Below, one piece after another: positions 52,536 through 62,065 of a stretch of DNA of 64,000 nt. A program made the translations under genes and the position numbers. The DNA is from Peribacillus muralis (GTDB taxonomy: Bacteria; Bacillota; Bacilli; Bacillales; DSM-1321), in the NCBI RefSeq assembly GCF_001645685.2, contig NZ_CP017080.1, positions 3,649,051-3,713,050 of the forward strand, in the 5' to 3' direction. Position 1 is the stretch's first letter. Each line of letters starts with the position of its first letter. The notes beneath the pieces were generated by a model that saw nothing but the letters and a program-made list of their open reading frames with translations, was not told where the DNA came from and did not search any database.

Positions 52536-53729
52536 TTAAGATAAAACTTTATTGATGCGTTCGATTGCCCAGTCCAAATCTTCTTTCGTGATCACTAGCG
52601 GCGGTGCAAAACGGATGACTGTATCATGCGTTTCTTTACATAGCAGTTTTTCTTCTTTTAGCTGCTCGCAATAAGGCCTTGCAGCTTCCGTCAATTCGAC
52701 TCCGATGAACAAGCCCCTGCCGCGGATATCTTTAATCATTGGATTCTTGATTTCTTTCAAACGATCCATAAAGTATTGGCCAAGCTCCAAGGAACGCTCC
52801 GCAAGCTTCTCCTCTTCAAGGACTTCCAATGAAGCGATGGAAACCGCACACGCCAATGGATTGCCACCGAATGTGGAACCATGGGAACCAGGATTGAATA
52901 CGCCAAGGATTTCACGGTTTGCAGCTACGCAAGAGATCGGGAAAACCCCGCCGCCTAGTGCCTTGCCTAAAATGTACATATCTGGAACGACTCCGTCCCA
53001 GTCAGAGGCGAACATTTTCCCTGACCGGCCAAGTCCTGATTGGATTTCATCAGAAACGAACAAGACATTATTTTCTTTACATAAGTCATACGCTTCTTTC
53101 AGGAATCCTTGAGGCGGGATGATGATTCCTGCTTCCCCTTGAATCGGTTCGATTAAAAATCCAGCCGTTTGCGGTGTAATCGCTGCTTTCAATGCATCAA
53201 GATCGCCGTAAGGGATAAGCTTGATTCCTGGCAGCATCGGTCCGAAGCCCCTTCTGTATTCCTCATCGGAAGACAGAGATACGGCTGCCATCGTACGTCC
53301 ATGGAAATTTCCGATACAAGCGATGATTTCAGCTTGGTTTTCTGCGATTCCCTTAACATCATAGCCCCAGCGTCTAACCGCTTTGATGGCTGTTTCAACG
53401 GCTTCGGCACCTGTGTTCATCGGCAGTGCCATGTCTTTTTGCGTGAGGCGCGAAACCATTTCATACCATGGGCCCAATTTATCGCTGTGGAACGCACGAG
53501 ACGTCAATGTCACGCGATCCGCTTGTTTTTTTAATTCGTCGATGATCTTCGGATGCCTGTGCCCTTGGTTCACTGCTGAATAAGCACTTAACATATCCAT
53601 ATATTTGTTGCCTTCTGGGTCTTCCACCCAAACTCCTTCTGCCTTCGAAATGACGATCGGTAGTGGATTATAATTGTTTGCACCATATTGTTCCGTTTGC
53701 TCGATTAATTTTTCCGTAATTGTTGTCAT
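52536..53729 (-). CDS. rocD: Ornithine aminotransferase RocD
   Basis: PLP enzyme of 397 residues that moves the delta-amino group of ornithine to 2-oxoglutarate, giving glutamate-5-semialdehyde. Lys256 in [12 protein letters not shown] is the PLP lysine. [20 protein letters not shown] and [16 protein letters not shown] are the class-III signatures, with [15 protein letters not shown] for PLP stacking. Between rocA and rocG, so one transcript makes the full ornithine-to-2-oxoglutarate route. Confidence 0.95.
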   Translation of the reverse strand: MTTITEKLIEQTEQYGANNYNPLPIVISKAEGVWVEDPEGNKYMDMLSAYSAVNQGHRHPKIIDELKKQADRVTLTSRAFHSDKLGPWYEMVSRLTQKDMALPMNTGAEAVETAIKAVRRWGYDVKGIAENQAEIIACIGNFHGRTMAAVSLSSDEEYRRGFGPMLPGIKLIPYGDLDALKAAITPQTAGFLIEPIQGEAGIIIPPQGFLKEAYDLCKENNVLFVSDEIQSGLGRSGKMFASDWDGVVPDMYILGKALGGGVFPISCVAANREILGVFNPGSHGSTFGGNPLACAVSIASLEVLEEEKLAERSLELGQYFMDRLKEIKNPMIKDIRGRGLFIGVELTEAARPYCEQLKEEKLLCKETHDTVIRFAPPLVITKEDLDWAIERINKVLS

Positions 53730-53745
53730 ATTGATTCCCCCTAAT

Positions 53746-55293
53746 TTATAGCGTTTCCGATGTTGTTTTTCCTTGAAGGTGAAGAACTAAATAATCGGGA
53801 CCGCCCGCTTTTGAATCCGTTCCTGACATATTGAAGCCGCCAAATGGCTGGTATCCTACAATGGCTCCTGTACAGCCGCGATTGAAGTACAAGTTACCGA
53901 CGTGGAAATCCTCACGCGCCTGTTCGATATGTTCAATGTTATTCGAGATGACCGCGCCTGTTAAACCATAATCCGTGTTGTTGGCAATTTCGATGGCATG
54001 ATTGAAATCCTTTGCCTTACAGAACGCTACAACCGGTCCGAAAATCTCTTCTTTCATGACACGTGCGTTCTCATCCACATCGGCAATGATCGTCGGCTGG
54101 ATGAAGAAACCTTTTGAATTGTCCCCTTCTCCCCCTGCAACAACTTTCCCTTCTTTTTTACCGATTTCCACGTAGCTCATGACTTTGTCGTAAGCGGCTT
54201 GATCGATGACAGGACCCATGAAGTTGTTAACATCCGATGGCTCCCCGACCGTTTTCTCTTTCGTTAATTCAATGACACGATCCAAGACTTGATCATACAC
54301 ATCTTCCACTACGACGGTACGTGAGCAAGCTGAACATTTCTGTCCGGAGAATCCGAATGCAGAAGCGACGATTGATTGTGCCGCCAATTCCAGATCAGCC
54401 TCTTTATCAACGACGATCGTATCTTTACCACCCATTTCAGCGATGACACGTTTTAACCAAATTTGACCTTCATGAACTTTTGCCGCACGCTCATAAATAC
54501 GAATTCCGACATCACGAGATCCAGTAAAGCTAATGAAACGTGTACGGTGATGATCCACTAAATAATCGCCCACTTCGGCACCGCTTCCTGGAATGAAGTT
54601 CACGACTCCTGCAGGCAAGCCCGCTTCTTCCAATACTTCGATGAATTTGGCTGCAATGACCGGCGTTGTACTGGCTGGTTTCAATAGAACCGTATTACCT
54701 GAAACAAGAGCAGCCGTCGTCATCCCTGCCATGATCGCAAACGGGAAATTCCAAGGTGAGATGATGACACCGACACCAAGTGGAACATAGCTGAATGCAT
54801 TGTGTTCAATCGGACGGCTTTCCACTGGCATGCCGTCTTTAAGCTTCAGCATTTGACGTGCGTAGTATTCCATGAAATCGATTGCTTCCGCTGTATCTGC
54901 ATCCGCTTCATTCCAAGGCTTCCCTGCTTCTTTGACCAATAGCGCCGAGAAATAATGTTTTCTTCTGCGAACGATGGCTGCAGCCCTGAATAAAATATTT
55001 GCACGAACTTCCGCTTTCGTTTTTCTCCAGGTTTGGAATGTCTGATCTGCCGCTTGCATGGCTTGCTCGGCCAAATCCTTGTTCGCTTTGGAAACCATTC
55101 CAATGACTTCTTCTTTATTTGCTGGGTTTACAGAGGTAATGACTTCATCAGTAAACACTTTTTCCCCATTAATGACTAGCGGGTATTTCTTCCCTAACTC
55201 ATTAGCTACTTCATTCAATGCCGCTTGAAAAGCTTTATCGTTTTCTTCGAGTTTAAAATTAGTAAATGGTTCGTGTTTATATGGTTGGACCAT
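53746..55293 (-). CDS. rocA: Delta-1-pyrroline-5-carboxylate dehydrogenase RocA
   Basis: NAD-dependent aldehyde dehydrogenase of 515 residues oxidising glutamate-5-semialdehyde to glutamate. The catalytic Cys320 is in [13 protein letters not shown] and the Glu in [33 protein letters not shown] and [11 protein letters not shown] bind NAD. First gene of rocA-rocD-rocG. The leader has a -12/-24 promoter at 55349, so transcription needs SigL and the RocR activator coded just upstream on the other strand. Confidence 0.96.
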   Translation of the reverse strand: MVQPYKHEPFTNFKLEENDKAFQAALNEVANELGKKYPLVINGEKVFTDEVITSVNPANKEEVIGMVSKANKDLAEQAMQAADQTFQTWRKTKAEVRANILFRAAAIVRRRKHYFSALLVKEAGKPWNEADADTAEAIDFMEYYARQMLKLKDGMPVESRPIEHNAFSYVPLGVGVIISPWNFPFAIMAGMTTAALVSGNTVLLKPASTTPVIAAKFIEVLEEAGLPAGVVNFIPGSGAEVGDYLVDHHRTRFISFTGSRDVGIRIYERAAKVHEGQIWLKRVIAEMGGKDTIVVDKEADLELAAQSIVASAFGFSGQKCSACSRTVVVEDVYDQVLDRVIELTKEKTVGEPSDVNNFMGPVIDQAAYDKVMSYVEIGKKEGKVVAGGEGDNSKGFFIQPTIIADVDENARVMKEEIFGPVVAFCKAKDFNHAIEIANNTDYGLTGAVISNNIEHIEQAREDFHVGNLYFNRGCTGAIVGYQPFGGFNMSGTDSKAGGPDYLVLHLQGKTTSETL

Positions 55294-55348
55294 TATGGCT
55301 CATCTCCCTAAAGTTTATTTATGTTTTTACTTCTCCCTTATTTAATAA

Positions 55349-55363
55349 GCAAGTTCCGTGCCA
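55349..55363 (-). promoter_or_regulatory. SigL (sigma-54) -12/-24 promoter of rocADG
   Basis: Minus strand TGGCACG, 4 bases, TTGC: a perfect match to the -24 TGGCAC and -12 TTGC consensus, 56 bases upstream of rocA. Confidence 0.95.
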
Positions 55364-55553
55364 ACTTTTCATTTTTATCAAAATAATTAATATTTTGCAT
55401 GAAATTCAACACGTTCAGGGCAAAATTTTTATAGTATGCCATTATTTTTTGCTCTAATCTATATTTTGCAGCTTCAAACCCTGTACTTTTATTAGATGCA
55501 AAATTCATGCCAAACTGTTTCATCATAAAAAAGCAGCCTTTCCCCCTTTTTTC

Positions 55554-55609
55554 GCAAAATAATTTTGCACCTATCCGCAAAACCATCTTGCTGCGCAAAT
55601 TTTCATTGC
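55554..55609. promoter_or_regulatory. Pair of palindromic candidate RocR activator sites
   Basis: GCAAAATAATTTTGC (55554-55568, perfect palindrome around one base) and GCAAATTTTCATTGC (55595-55609, one mismatch) share their length; centres are 41 bases apart, four helical turns. They lie about 190-250 bases upstream of the -12/-24 promoter, usual for RocR. The second overlaps the rocR promoter. Confidence 0.75.
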
Positions 55610-55634
55610 ACCTTTTCTTCCATTCCTCTACAAT
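55606..55634 (+). promoter_or_regulatory. SigA promoter of rocR
   Basis: TTGCAC, 17-base spacer, TACAAT, 35 bases before the rocR start. The -35 box overlaps the second palindromic site, so RocR could repress itself. Confidence 0.75.
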
Positions 55635-55669
55635 AAGCTCTAACATATGAAATAAACGGGGAGGCACTC

Positions 55670-57082
55670 ATGTATTTAGACCAAATCATAAAAATAGAAG
55701 GTTTCCAGACCATCCTCTACTCACTTGTGGATGTGATCGATAGTGGGATACATATCATTGATACAAAAGGACGTACGATTGTATATAACAAAAAAATGGC
55801 TGAAATTGAAGGCATGGAATCCGATGAGGTATTGGGGAAAAAGATTCACGAGATTTTCAAGTTCAAGGAGGAAACGGAGAGTACATTGATTCGCGCCTTA
55901 CATTCCGGCAAAAAGACCGAAAACTCAAAGCAGACGTATTTCAATAATCTCGGGCAGGAAATCACGACCATCAATAATACGTTCCCGATTATGGATCAGA
56001 ACCAACGGATAATCGGGGCAATTGAAGTGGCCAAGGATATAACGAACCTGGAAAGGCTCATTAAAGATAATATTTTGAATAAGGGAGATACCAAATACAC
56101 GTTTGACAGCATCATTGGAACGAGCGAGAATTTCTTGGAGGTTATAGAAAAGAGCAAGCGCTCGACCAGGACCACATCCTCGATCCTTATCGTCGGGGAG
56201 ACGGGAACGGGCAAGGAGCTCTTTGCCCAAAGCATCCATAATGGCAGCAGCCGCTCGACACATCCCTTCATTAGCCAAAACTGTGCAGCCCTCCCGGATA
56301 GCCTAATTGAAGGAATACTGTTTGGCACGAAGAAAGGAGCGTTCACGGGTTCGATTGAAAGGCCCGGATTATTCGAACAAGCCCAAGGCGGGACCATCCT
56401 TCTGGATGAAATCAACTCCTTAAATCCGAATCTGCAGGCGAAGCTGCTGCGCGCCCTACAGGAAAGGACGATTCGCCGTGTCGGGGATACGAAAGACAAA
56501 AAAATAGATGTTCGGGTCATTGCGACAATCAACGAAGATCCAATAGACGCCATTGCAAATGATCATTTACGAAAAGATTTATACTACCGCCTAAGCGTCG
56601 TTTCCTTATTCATCCCGCCGCTTCGTGAGCGGAAAGAGGACATTCCTTTGCTTGCGCAATCCTTCATCGAGAAATTCAATGCACTATTCGAATTGAATAT
56701 CGAAGGAATAAGCGAAGATGTTTACGCCCTTTTTTATGACTATGACTGGCCAGGAAACGTCAGGGAGCTTGAGCATATCATCGAAGGTGCCATGAATTTA
56801 CTCGAACCTGGCGATACAAAAATCTCACCCAACCACCTTCCAGCTCTATTCAAAAAGAAGGCACATCTAGAGGAAGCACCTGCCTCTAAAGACGAAGACC
56901 ATAACAAACGGGAAACACAAGAGTCAACTTTATCCCTGGATGATTATATAGCAAATACCGAAAAGCAATATTTGGAGAAAGTCTTGAAGGAGCATGGGAT
57001 GAATATCTCACAAGCGGCCAAAACCCTCAATATCAGCCGCCAAAGCCTTCAATACCGATTGAAAAAATATCAAGTCAAATAG
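55670..57082 (+). CDS. rocR: RocR, sigma-54-dependent activator of arginine catabolism
   Basis: A 470-residue bacterial enhancer-binding protein. PAS domain at about 20-125 (ligand site for ornithine/citrulline), AAA+ domain about 145-375 with GETGTGKE (Walker A), the sigma-54-contacting GAFTGS loop and GGTILLDEINSL (Walker B), and a Fis-type helix-turn-helix about 440-470 (NISQAAKTLNISRQSLQYRL). Divergent from rocADG, with palindromes between. GGGGAGG precedes the ATG. Confidence 0.94.
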   Translation: MYLDQIIKIEGFQTILYSLVDVIDSGIHIIDTKGRTIVYNKKMAEIEGMESDEVLGKKIHEIFKFKEETESTLIRALHSGKKTENSKQTYFNNLGQEITTINNTFPIMDQNQRIIGAIEVAKDITNLERLIKDNILNKGDTKYTFDSIIGTSENFLEVIEKSKRSTRTTSSILIVGETGTGKELFAQSIHNGSSRSTHPFISQNCAALPDSLIEGILFGTKKGAFTGSIERPGLFEQAQGGTILLDEINSLNPNLQAKLLRALQERTIRRVGDTKDKKIDVRVIATINEDPIDAIANDHLRKDLYYRLSVVSLFIPPLRERKEDIPLLAQSFIEKFNALFELNIEGISEDVYALFYDYDWPGNVRELEHIIEGAMNLLEPGDTKISPNHLPALFKKKAHLEEAPASKDEDHNKRETQESTLSLDDYIANTEKQYLEKVLKEHGMNISQAAKTLNISRQSLQYRLKKYQVK

Positions 57083-57139
57083 CATCACGCTTCACAAAAA
57101 GGCCCCCATTCTATGGACCCTTCTATTGATCAGCGCGGT

Positions 57140-57670
57140 GGAGAGCAAATTCATATATGACCGGACGGATTTTGCGTTGAGCACGCTGATTTTTTTCCGC
57201 ACGGCCGAATTATCGGTCGGGTCGGTCGAATTATCGGTCGGGTCGGTCGAATTATCGGTCGGGTCGGTCGAATTATCGGCTGCGACGGTCGAATTATGAC
57301 AGAGTTCGGACGGATTATGACTGAATTCGGACGGATTCTGCTTTGAGCATGCTGATTTTTTTCCGCACGGCCGGAATATCGGACGGGTCGGTCGAATTAT
57401 CGGCTGCGACGGTCGAATTATGACCGAGTTCGGACGGATTCTGCGTTGGACATGCTGATTTTTTTCCGCACGGCCGGATTATCGGGCGGGTCGGTCGAAT
57501 TATGACCGAGTTCGGACGGATTCTGCGTTGAGCATGCTGATTTTTTCCGCACGGCCGGATTATCGGACGGGTCGGTCGAATTATCGGCTGCGACGGACGA
57601 ATTATGACCGAGTTCGGACGAATTATCGGCTGCGACGGACGGATTATGACCGAGTTCGGTCGAATTATGA
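57140..57670. repeat. Mosaic array of 21-bp repeats with a higher-order unit
   Basis: About 530 bases made of 21-base modules of three main kinds, CGGTCGAATTATCGGTCGGG+T, CGGTCGAATTATCGGCTGCG+A and CGGACGGATTATGACCGAGT+T, joined with a longer module (CTGATTTTTTTCCGCACGGC around 57170, 57352, 57460 and 57538) that recurs about every 80-190 bases. It is rich in CG and palindromic CGG/CCG words. Reading frames stay open because 21 is a multiple of three, but there is no ribosome site. It fills the whole rocR-azoR gap (57083-57721). Confidence 0.88.
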
Positions 57671-57681
57671 CCAGATGCAGT

Positions 57682-57714
57682 GGGAAAGGCCCTCCATATT
57701 TGGAGGGCCTTTCC
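57682..57714. terminator. Perfect hairpin between the repeats and azoR
   Basis: Stem GGAAAGGCCCTCCA / TGGAGGGCCTTTCC, 14 pairs with a 3-4-base loop. It has no T-tract, but by position it should end the catD-catE-azoR transcript. Confidence 0.7.
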
Positions 57715-57721
57715 GTTATGA

Positions 57722-58408
57722 TTAGAATGAAGCGGCAGCTTTTGCAACGTTTTCCAAACCATCGCTGATGATTTTTTGTGTCCGATCGGGGTACTGATTG
57801 TGACCTTCTATGACCACTGCCTCAGGATTGTTGATCCCCCATAGGCTAATGATAGTTTTAACCAAATTGACAGCCATTTCTCCAGAAGCCATTCCTTCCA
57901 AGGCATAATCCGAGCCACGGGCGTTCAGTAACATGACTTTTTTATTGCCCGCATATCCTATTGGACCTTCCGCCGTGTAATTGAACATTTTACCGGCTTG
58001 TGCCAAATAGGATAGATAGGTGATGAGCGGTGCTGGTGCGGTTCCATTCCATAATGGGAAAGCGAAAACCACCTTATCCATCGCCAGGAACTGATTTAAA
58101 TATTGGTCGACCAGATTGGCGGCTTTTTCCTCTTCAGCTGTCAGTTCCAGCCCTTGATTGCGTTTATACAGCCCCGTGATGGCGGTATTGCCATAGTAGG
58201 GAAGGTCTTCTTTGAATAAATCCAATTCAGTCACTTCATCTGTACGGTGTGACTCTTTATACGATTTTAAAAATGTGTCATACATTTTCGAGCTTATTGC
58301 CTGTTCTGCCGGGCGATCGTTCACTTTCACGAAAAGTACTTTTGTCATTTTCCGATTCGCCTCTGCAGCGGTTTCCTTATTTCCAAATAATCTGCTTAAA
58401 AAACCCAT
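57722..58408 (-). CDS. azoR: FMN-dependent NADH-azoreductase AzoR
   Basis: Flavodoxin-fold quinone/azo-dye reductase of 228 residues. After an unusual N-terminal piece (MGFLSRLFGNKETAAEANRK) the family core starts MTKVLFVKVNDRPAEQAISS, with VVFAFPLWNGTAPAPLITYL SYLAQAGKMFNYTAEGPIGY for FMN and quinone binding and LLNARGSDYA. The extension could be an error: an internal ATG at the MTKV sequence has a weaker ribosome site. Last gene of catD-catE-azoR; all three deal with catechols and quinones. Confidence 0.9.
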   Translation of the reverse strand: MGFLSRLFGNKETAAEANRKMTKVLFVKVNDRPAEQAISSKMYDTFLKSYKESHRTDEVTELDLFKEDLPYYGNTAITGLYKRNQGLELTAEEEKAANLVDQYLNQFLAMDKVVFAFPLWNGTAPAPLITYLSYLAQAGKMFNYTAEGPIGYAGNKKVMLLNARGSDYALEGMASGEMAVNLVKTIISLWGINNPEAVVIEGHNQYPDRTQKIISDGLENVAKAAASF

Positions 58409-58443
58409 TATCCTCACCCTTGCTTTCTTCTATAGTTCATTTC

Positions 58444-59292
58444 TTAGACGACTAAATGAATCTCATTTCCTGATGGATCGGCTACAATGTAGTACGCTTC
58501 TTTTTCCGTCACTACAGCACCGATTGCTTTCAATTGTTTCGTTACTTCGTTTCTCGCTTTCTCATCTGCAAAAACGAGAGTGTACCAGTTTAGGCCCACA
58601 CTATTTTCCTTAGGGGCTGGGACGCCGACGCCATTCCATGTGTTCAAGCCGATGTGATGATGATATCCTCCGGTGGAAGTGAAAAGCGCACCTCCGAATC
58701 GGTTCACGACGGTAAATCCAAGTCCTTGCATGTAAAACTCCTCCGTCTTCCGTAAATCCGATACGTGCAGATGGATGTGTCCCATTAGGGTACCTTCAGG
58801 CAATTTGCTCCATTCGCGGTCGCTTTCTTCCAGCAGGTCGTTTCCATCCAAGGGATCCGTGCCCATTGCAACCTCGCCATCAGCCCATTTCCAACGATCA
58901 GATGGTCGATCCACGTAGATTTCAATGCCATTTCCATCGGGATCGGTGATGTACAATGCTTCACTTACAGCATGGTCTGCCGCCCCGAACGGATATTTCG
59001 TTTGAAGTAGATGGCGTAAGAACTCCGCTAAGTCTGCACGGGTTGGCAGCAACAAGGCGAAGTGATATAAGCCCGAAGTCCGTCCTTCCTTAGGGGTCAC
59101 ACCGGCGGGCTGCTCAAGGGTAAGCAACGGGGTTTTTCCATCCGTCGTTAACACAGCCTGCCTATCCGTCTTCTTCAGTAGTTGAAGACCGATGATATCT
59201 TGATAAAACATGATGGCATCATCCAAATTCATGACGTTTATACTGACCTCGCCGACAAAAGTAACGGGTTTTTGATGAAAGTTTTCATTCAT
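58444..59292 (-). CDS. catE: Catechol-2,3-dioxygenase CatE (VOC family)
   Basis: Ring-cleaving dioxygenase of 282 residues with two VOC modules (about 8-130 and 165-282). Metal ligands are seen in VGEVSINVMNL / GLYHFALL of module 1 and MGHIHLHVSDL, YHHHIGLNTW and the Glu of GNEIHLVV in module 2. B. subtilis CatE (YfiE) has this structure and removes catechol made from quinone stress. GGGGTG precedes the ATG, 4 bases after catD. Confidence 0.92.
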   Translation of the reverse strand: MNENFHQKPVTFVGEVSINVMNLDDAIMFYQDIIGLQLLKKTDRQAVLTTDGKTPLLTLEQPAGVTPKEGRTSGLYHFALLLPTRADLAEFLRHLLQTKYPFGAADHAVSEALYITDPDGNGIEIYVDRPSDRWKWADGEVAMGTDPLDGNDLLEESDREWSKLPEGTLMGHIHLHVSDLRKTEEFYMQGLGFTVVNRFGGALFTSTGGYHHHIGLNTWNGVGVPAPKENSVGLNWYTLVFADEKARNEVTKQLKAIGAVVTEKEAYYIVADPSGNEIHLVV

Positions 59293-59296
59293 ATTG

Positions 59297-59701
59297 TCAC
59301 ACCCCTTTTTTATTGAAAAACATATGATCTACAGAAAATACTGTGCGGCTTGCACATGCTAGATACACAGAAATGGCCAACAAGGCCAAGTCCAGCTCGT
59401 AGCCCGCTGTTTGTCCGTTGCCAAGAAAGCCCGCAGGCAGTTTAGCCGTGACGATCGCACCAAGTAAAATGATCGCAAATAGGACGGAAACGATTTTTGT
59501 ACCCAAACCAAGTATAACCGCAAGTCCTCCAATCAATTCGATTCCTGCCACGATGTATGCCATAAAGCCGGGAATGCCCAGGCTATTGAAAAAACCAGCC
59601 GTGTTTCCTATTCCCCCTTGAAACTTCGACAATCCGTGAATGAAAAAAGTAAGACCTAAAATCACCCTTAAAAAAACTTGTGCTGCATCATTTTTATTCA
59701 T
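59297..59701 (-). CDS. catD: DoxX-family membrane protein CatD
   Basis: A 134-residue four-helix membrane protein, first in the catDE-azoR operon. RVILGLTFFIHGLSKFQGGI at the start and GIELIGGLAVILGLGTKIVS in the middle are DoxX signatures, followed by AIVTAKLPAGFLG and the C-terminal YELDLALLAISVYLA. B. subtilis CatD (YfiD) is co-transcribed with CatE under the CatR/YodB repressors. Promoter and operator are immediately upstream. Confidence 0.92.
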   Translation of the reverse strand: MNKNDAAQVFLRVILGLTFFIHGLSKFQGGIGNTAGFFNSLGIPGFMAYIVAGIELIGGLAVILGLGTKIVSVLFAIILLGAIVTAKLPAGFLGNGQTAGYELDLALLAISVYLACASRTVFSVDHMFFNKKGV

Positions 59702-59725
59702 GTATGAATTCTCCTTTTTATACGG

Positions 59726-59742
59726 TTACTTTATGTAAGTAA
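59726..59742. promoter_or_regulatory. Palindromic operator of the catDE-azoR promoter
   Basis: TTACTTTATGTAAGTAA: perfect 6-base arms TTACTT / AAGTAA around 5 bases, directly after the -10 box. A related AAGTAACTT lies at 59769-59777 over the -35 box. In B. subtilis, HxlR/MarR-type redox repressors CatR and YodB bind TACT/AGTA-type palindromes at this operon. Confidence 0.8.
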
Positions 59743-59770
59743 TTATATTTTAATAAGTTTATAATGTCAA
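59742..59770 (-). promoter_or_regulatory. Consensus SigA promoter of catDE-azoR
   Basis: Minus strand TTGACA, 17-base spacer, TATAAT: a perfect consensus, as expected for a promoter held off by a repressor. Confidence 0.93.
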
Positions 59771-59813
59771 GTAACTTTCTTGGGTTTTAATTTAGCTTGT
59801 GTTCATTTAAGAT

Positions 59814-59862
59814 AAAAAAACTGTAGACAAGCTCCCTCTTCAAGAGAGCTGGCCTACAGTTT
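59814..59862 (-). terminator. Terminator of the MATE / nicotianamine-synthase-like operon
   Basis: Minus-strand arms AAACTGTAGGCCAGCTCTCT and AGGGAGCTTGTCTACAGTTT with few mismatches, then TTTTTATC. Confidence 0.92.
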
Positions 59863-59896
59863 GAAACGGGTTGCCTATGCTACCCTTTCATTGGTG

Positions 59897-60718
59897 TTAT
59901 TGTTTAAACGTATAAAAAATGGTTGAATTGATGATGAAAGAATCCGCCTTGGTCCGTGCGACCTCCTCACATTTCACAGTCCGGAACTTCGTTGCATCAA
60001 CGGGCTCATATAATAATTGATGAATGCCGTCCACCGACCGAATGGCAACAATCGCTTCAGGCTTGGTTTGAAATATCCTCTCCAGGATTTTCTCTTTATT
60101 AGGAACTAGACTGGCAATCCAGACTAAATCGAACTCCCCATAATCATGAAGTGCGCCATCTTTCAAGACATAATCCGACGTCGGTTCCCCCTCGAGTTGC
60201 TTTATGATCCGCTTGCCTAGCGAATGGGCTTGTTCATCTATATCAATACAAGTCATACTCGCTCCAAGCTCTTGTTGAAGCAGCAATGGACTTAAAGGCA
60301 AAGGGCCCGTACCTACAAATGCAAAGGAACGGATTTCACCCTTCACTTTCCGTAATTCCTTCATTTCCGTTTTGATCAGTTCTTTGTAGTTCTCCCAATA
60401 AAGGAAGGTATGGAAATCCTCCAAATTGCTCACCTTGCCAGCATATGATTTGGCATAATGCTCCTCCATCAATGTCTCGGCTATGTTCAGCTTGGCAAGC
60501 ATGTTGCCGCGTATCGATTGGATTTCATCTTGGATGAGGATTTCTGTTGCCAAGTGCTGGTCCAACGGTTTGGAAATCACCGAAACAAGCTCCGATAATA
60601 CACGATTGATGATCTTATTATCAGGAGATAAATCAGCTTCCTTCCGTAAGGTTTCATAAGCCCCCACATATGTATGAATGATTTTTTCTTGATTTCTAGA
60701 CCATTTCATTGCTTTCAA
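59897..60718 (-). CDS. Nicotianamine-synthase-like enzyme (CntL family)
   Basis: SAM-dependent aminobutanoyl-transferase-like enzyme of 273 residues. The N-terminal helical domain (about 1-125) is followed by a Rossmann fold with SFAFVGTGPLPLSPLLLQ (about 132-147, the nicotianamine synthase signature) and SMTCIDIDEQAHSLGKR for SAM binding, then FDLVWIASLVPNKEKILERI. In staphylopine, pseudopaline and bacillopaline systems CntL adds an aminobutanoate unit to His. TTG at 60718 is chosen because GAGGAG lies 8 bases upstream. It overlaps the MATE gene by 23 bases. No opine dehydrogenase (CntM) or racemase (CntK) is in the window; they could lie upstream of the ABC genes. Confidence 0.87.
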   Translation of the reverse strand: MKAMKWSRNQEKIIHTYVGAYETLRKEADLSPDNKIINRVLSELVSVISKPLDQHLATEILIQDEIQSIRGNMLAKLNIAETLMEEHYAKSYAGKVSNLEDFHTFLYWENYKELIKTEMKELRKVKGEIRSFAFVGTGPLPLSPLLLQQELGASMTCIDIDEQAHSLGKRIIKQLEGEPTSDYVLKDGALHDYGEFDLVWIASLVPNKEKILERIFQTKPEAIVAIRSVDGIHQLLYEPVDATKFRTVKCEEVARTKADSFIINSTIFYTFKQ

Positions 60719-62033
60719 GGTGAACACTCCTCTTAGGAAATAATTTTTTATTTAACTGAGGTATATATAGTGACAAAAAAATGGAACGACCTAAGCTGAA
60801 GATTGTAAAGGCGAGCCACAATCCATGGTTTTGATACACAGGTACAAAGAAATGCAGTGTCAATAGAAAGGCGATCAAGGAGTAAATCATCGAGTTTCGA
60901 ATCGGGGCCGCCTCGGTTGCCCCAGTAAAAACACCATAAAAAACGATCCCTACACTCGCTGCTATCGGGAACAGGACCAACCAGGATCCATAAACATGTG
61001 CCCCTTCCATGACACTGGGTATCCGCGTAAAAAACGTGAAAATGGAATCACGGAATAAATGGTAGCAAGCGGCCATCAGCAGCGAGGTCAGCACTCCCCA
61101 TTGCAGGGACAGCAGCAACGTCTTCTTATATAAAAGCTGATTTCTAGAACCAACCGCTTTCCCGACCAAAATGCTCGAAGCGTTTGCCAATCCGTCGAAG
61201 AAGTATGCCATCATATAATGGATTTGGATGAGTACCGCATTGGCGGCCAATACCTCCGTTCCGTATGAGGCTCCCTTTGCCGTAAAGATATTGAAGACGG
61301 TCAACAAGCAAAGCGTTCTAATGAATAAATCGCGATTCACCGACATCATTTTCTTTATCGAGGAGGCATCGATCATTTCCTTCAAAGGAGGCATTTCCAA
61401 TCGATGCAAAAAGGCGTTCCAAATAATGAATAACCCAATGAAAAAGGCTGTCATTTCCGAGAGCAGCGTGGCTATCGCTACACCTGATACCCCCCATTCG
61501 AATACATGGACGAACACCAGGGCCAGAATGATGTTCATGACGTTCATGAACACCTGTAGCAGTAACGAAACCTTGATTTTGGCCATCCCCATCAGCCAGC
61601 CCAATATGACGTAATTCATCAATGTGAAAGGAATCCCCCATATCCGGATGCCGAGGTATTCCGCCGCATATAAGCGGACTGCTGCATCGGGATCCATCAA
61701 GTTTAAGGAAATTCGTTCGATTGGTCCCTGCAGCAATATGAAAACGATCCCGACCGCCAAGGCCAAAAGAAATGGTCTTATAAAAGCGAGCTTTCCTTCC
61801 CTATCATCGTTTGCCCCAAGTGCTTGTGCAGCAAATCCCGATGTGCTCACCCGCAAAAATCCAAACAGCCAATATAAGGTATTAAACACGACAGTACCGA
61901 TGGCCACGCCGCCCAAATAAGCAGGATCGGGCAATTGGCCCACAACAGCGGTGTCAACCGCACCTAAGAGTGGCGTCGTTATCGTCGAGATAATCAGAGG
62001 AATGGCCAATGCTAAATATGATCGATGGTTCAC
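60696..62033 (-). CDS. MATE-family efflux transporter (DinF-like), candidate metallophore exporter
   Basis: Twelve-helix membrane antiporter of 445 residues. The N-terminal block ALAIPLIISTITTPLLGAVD TAVVGQLPDPAYLGGVAIGT and GFLRVSTSGFAAQALGANDD are DinF/MATE signatures, and the second half repeats them (LAANAVLIQIHYMMAYFFDG LANASSILVGKAVG). GTG start with GGGAGG 7 bases upstream. It is preceded by its own promoter and a Zur-like palindrome and translationally coupled to the CntL-like gene, so export of that enzyme's product is the natural guess; known systems use CntE (MFS) or CntI (EamA) instead. Confidence 0.9.
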   Translation of the reverse strand: MNHRSYLALAIPLIISTITTPLLGAVDTAVVGQLPDPAYLGGVAIGTVVFNTLYWLFGFLRVSTSGFAAQALGANDDREGKLAFIRPFLLALAVGIVFILLQGPIERISLNLMDPDAAVRLYAAEYLGIRIWGIPFTLMNYVILGWLMGMAKIKVSLLLQVFMNVMNIILALVFVHVFEWGVSGVAIATLLSEMTAFFIGLFIIWNAFLHRLEMPPLKEMIDASSIKKMMSVNRDLFIRTLCLLTVFNIFTAKGASYGTEVLAANAVLIQIHYMMAYFFDGLANASSILVGKAVGSRNQLLYKKTLLLSLQWGVLTSLLMAACYHLFRDSIFTFFTRIPSVMEGAHVYGSWLVLFPIAASVGIVFYGVFTGATEAAPIRNSMIYSLIAFLLTLHFFVPVYQNHGLWLAFTIFSLGRSIFLSLYIPQLNKKLFPKRSVHLESNEMV

Positions 62034-62065
62034 CTTGCTTCCTCCCTAGATTCAAAAATAAAAAA

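Noticed and set aside
55338..55667. 109-codon minus-strand frame between rocA and rocR
   Set aside because: It covers the -12/-24 promoter, the RocR sites and the rocR promoter. It has no ribosome site and an unlikely composition.
57418..57762. Open frames in the 57-kb array
   Set aside because: Same reason: 21-base period, no start signal, and one runs into the azoR gene in another frame.
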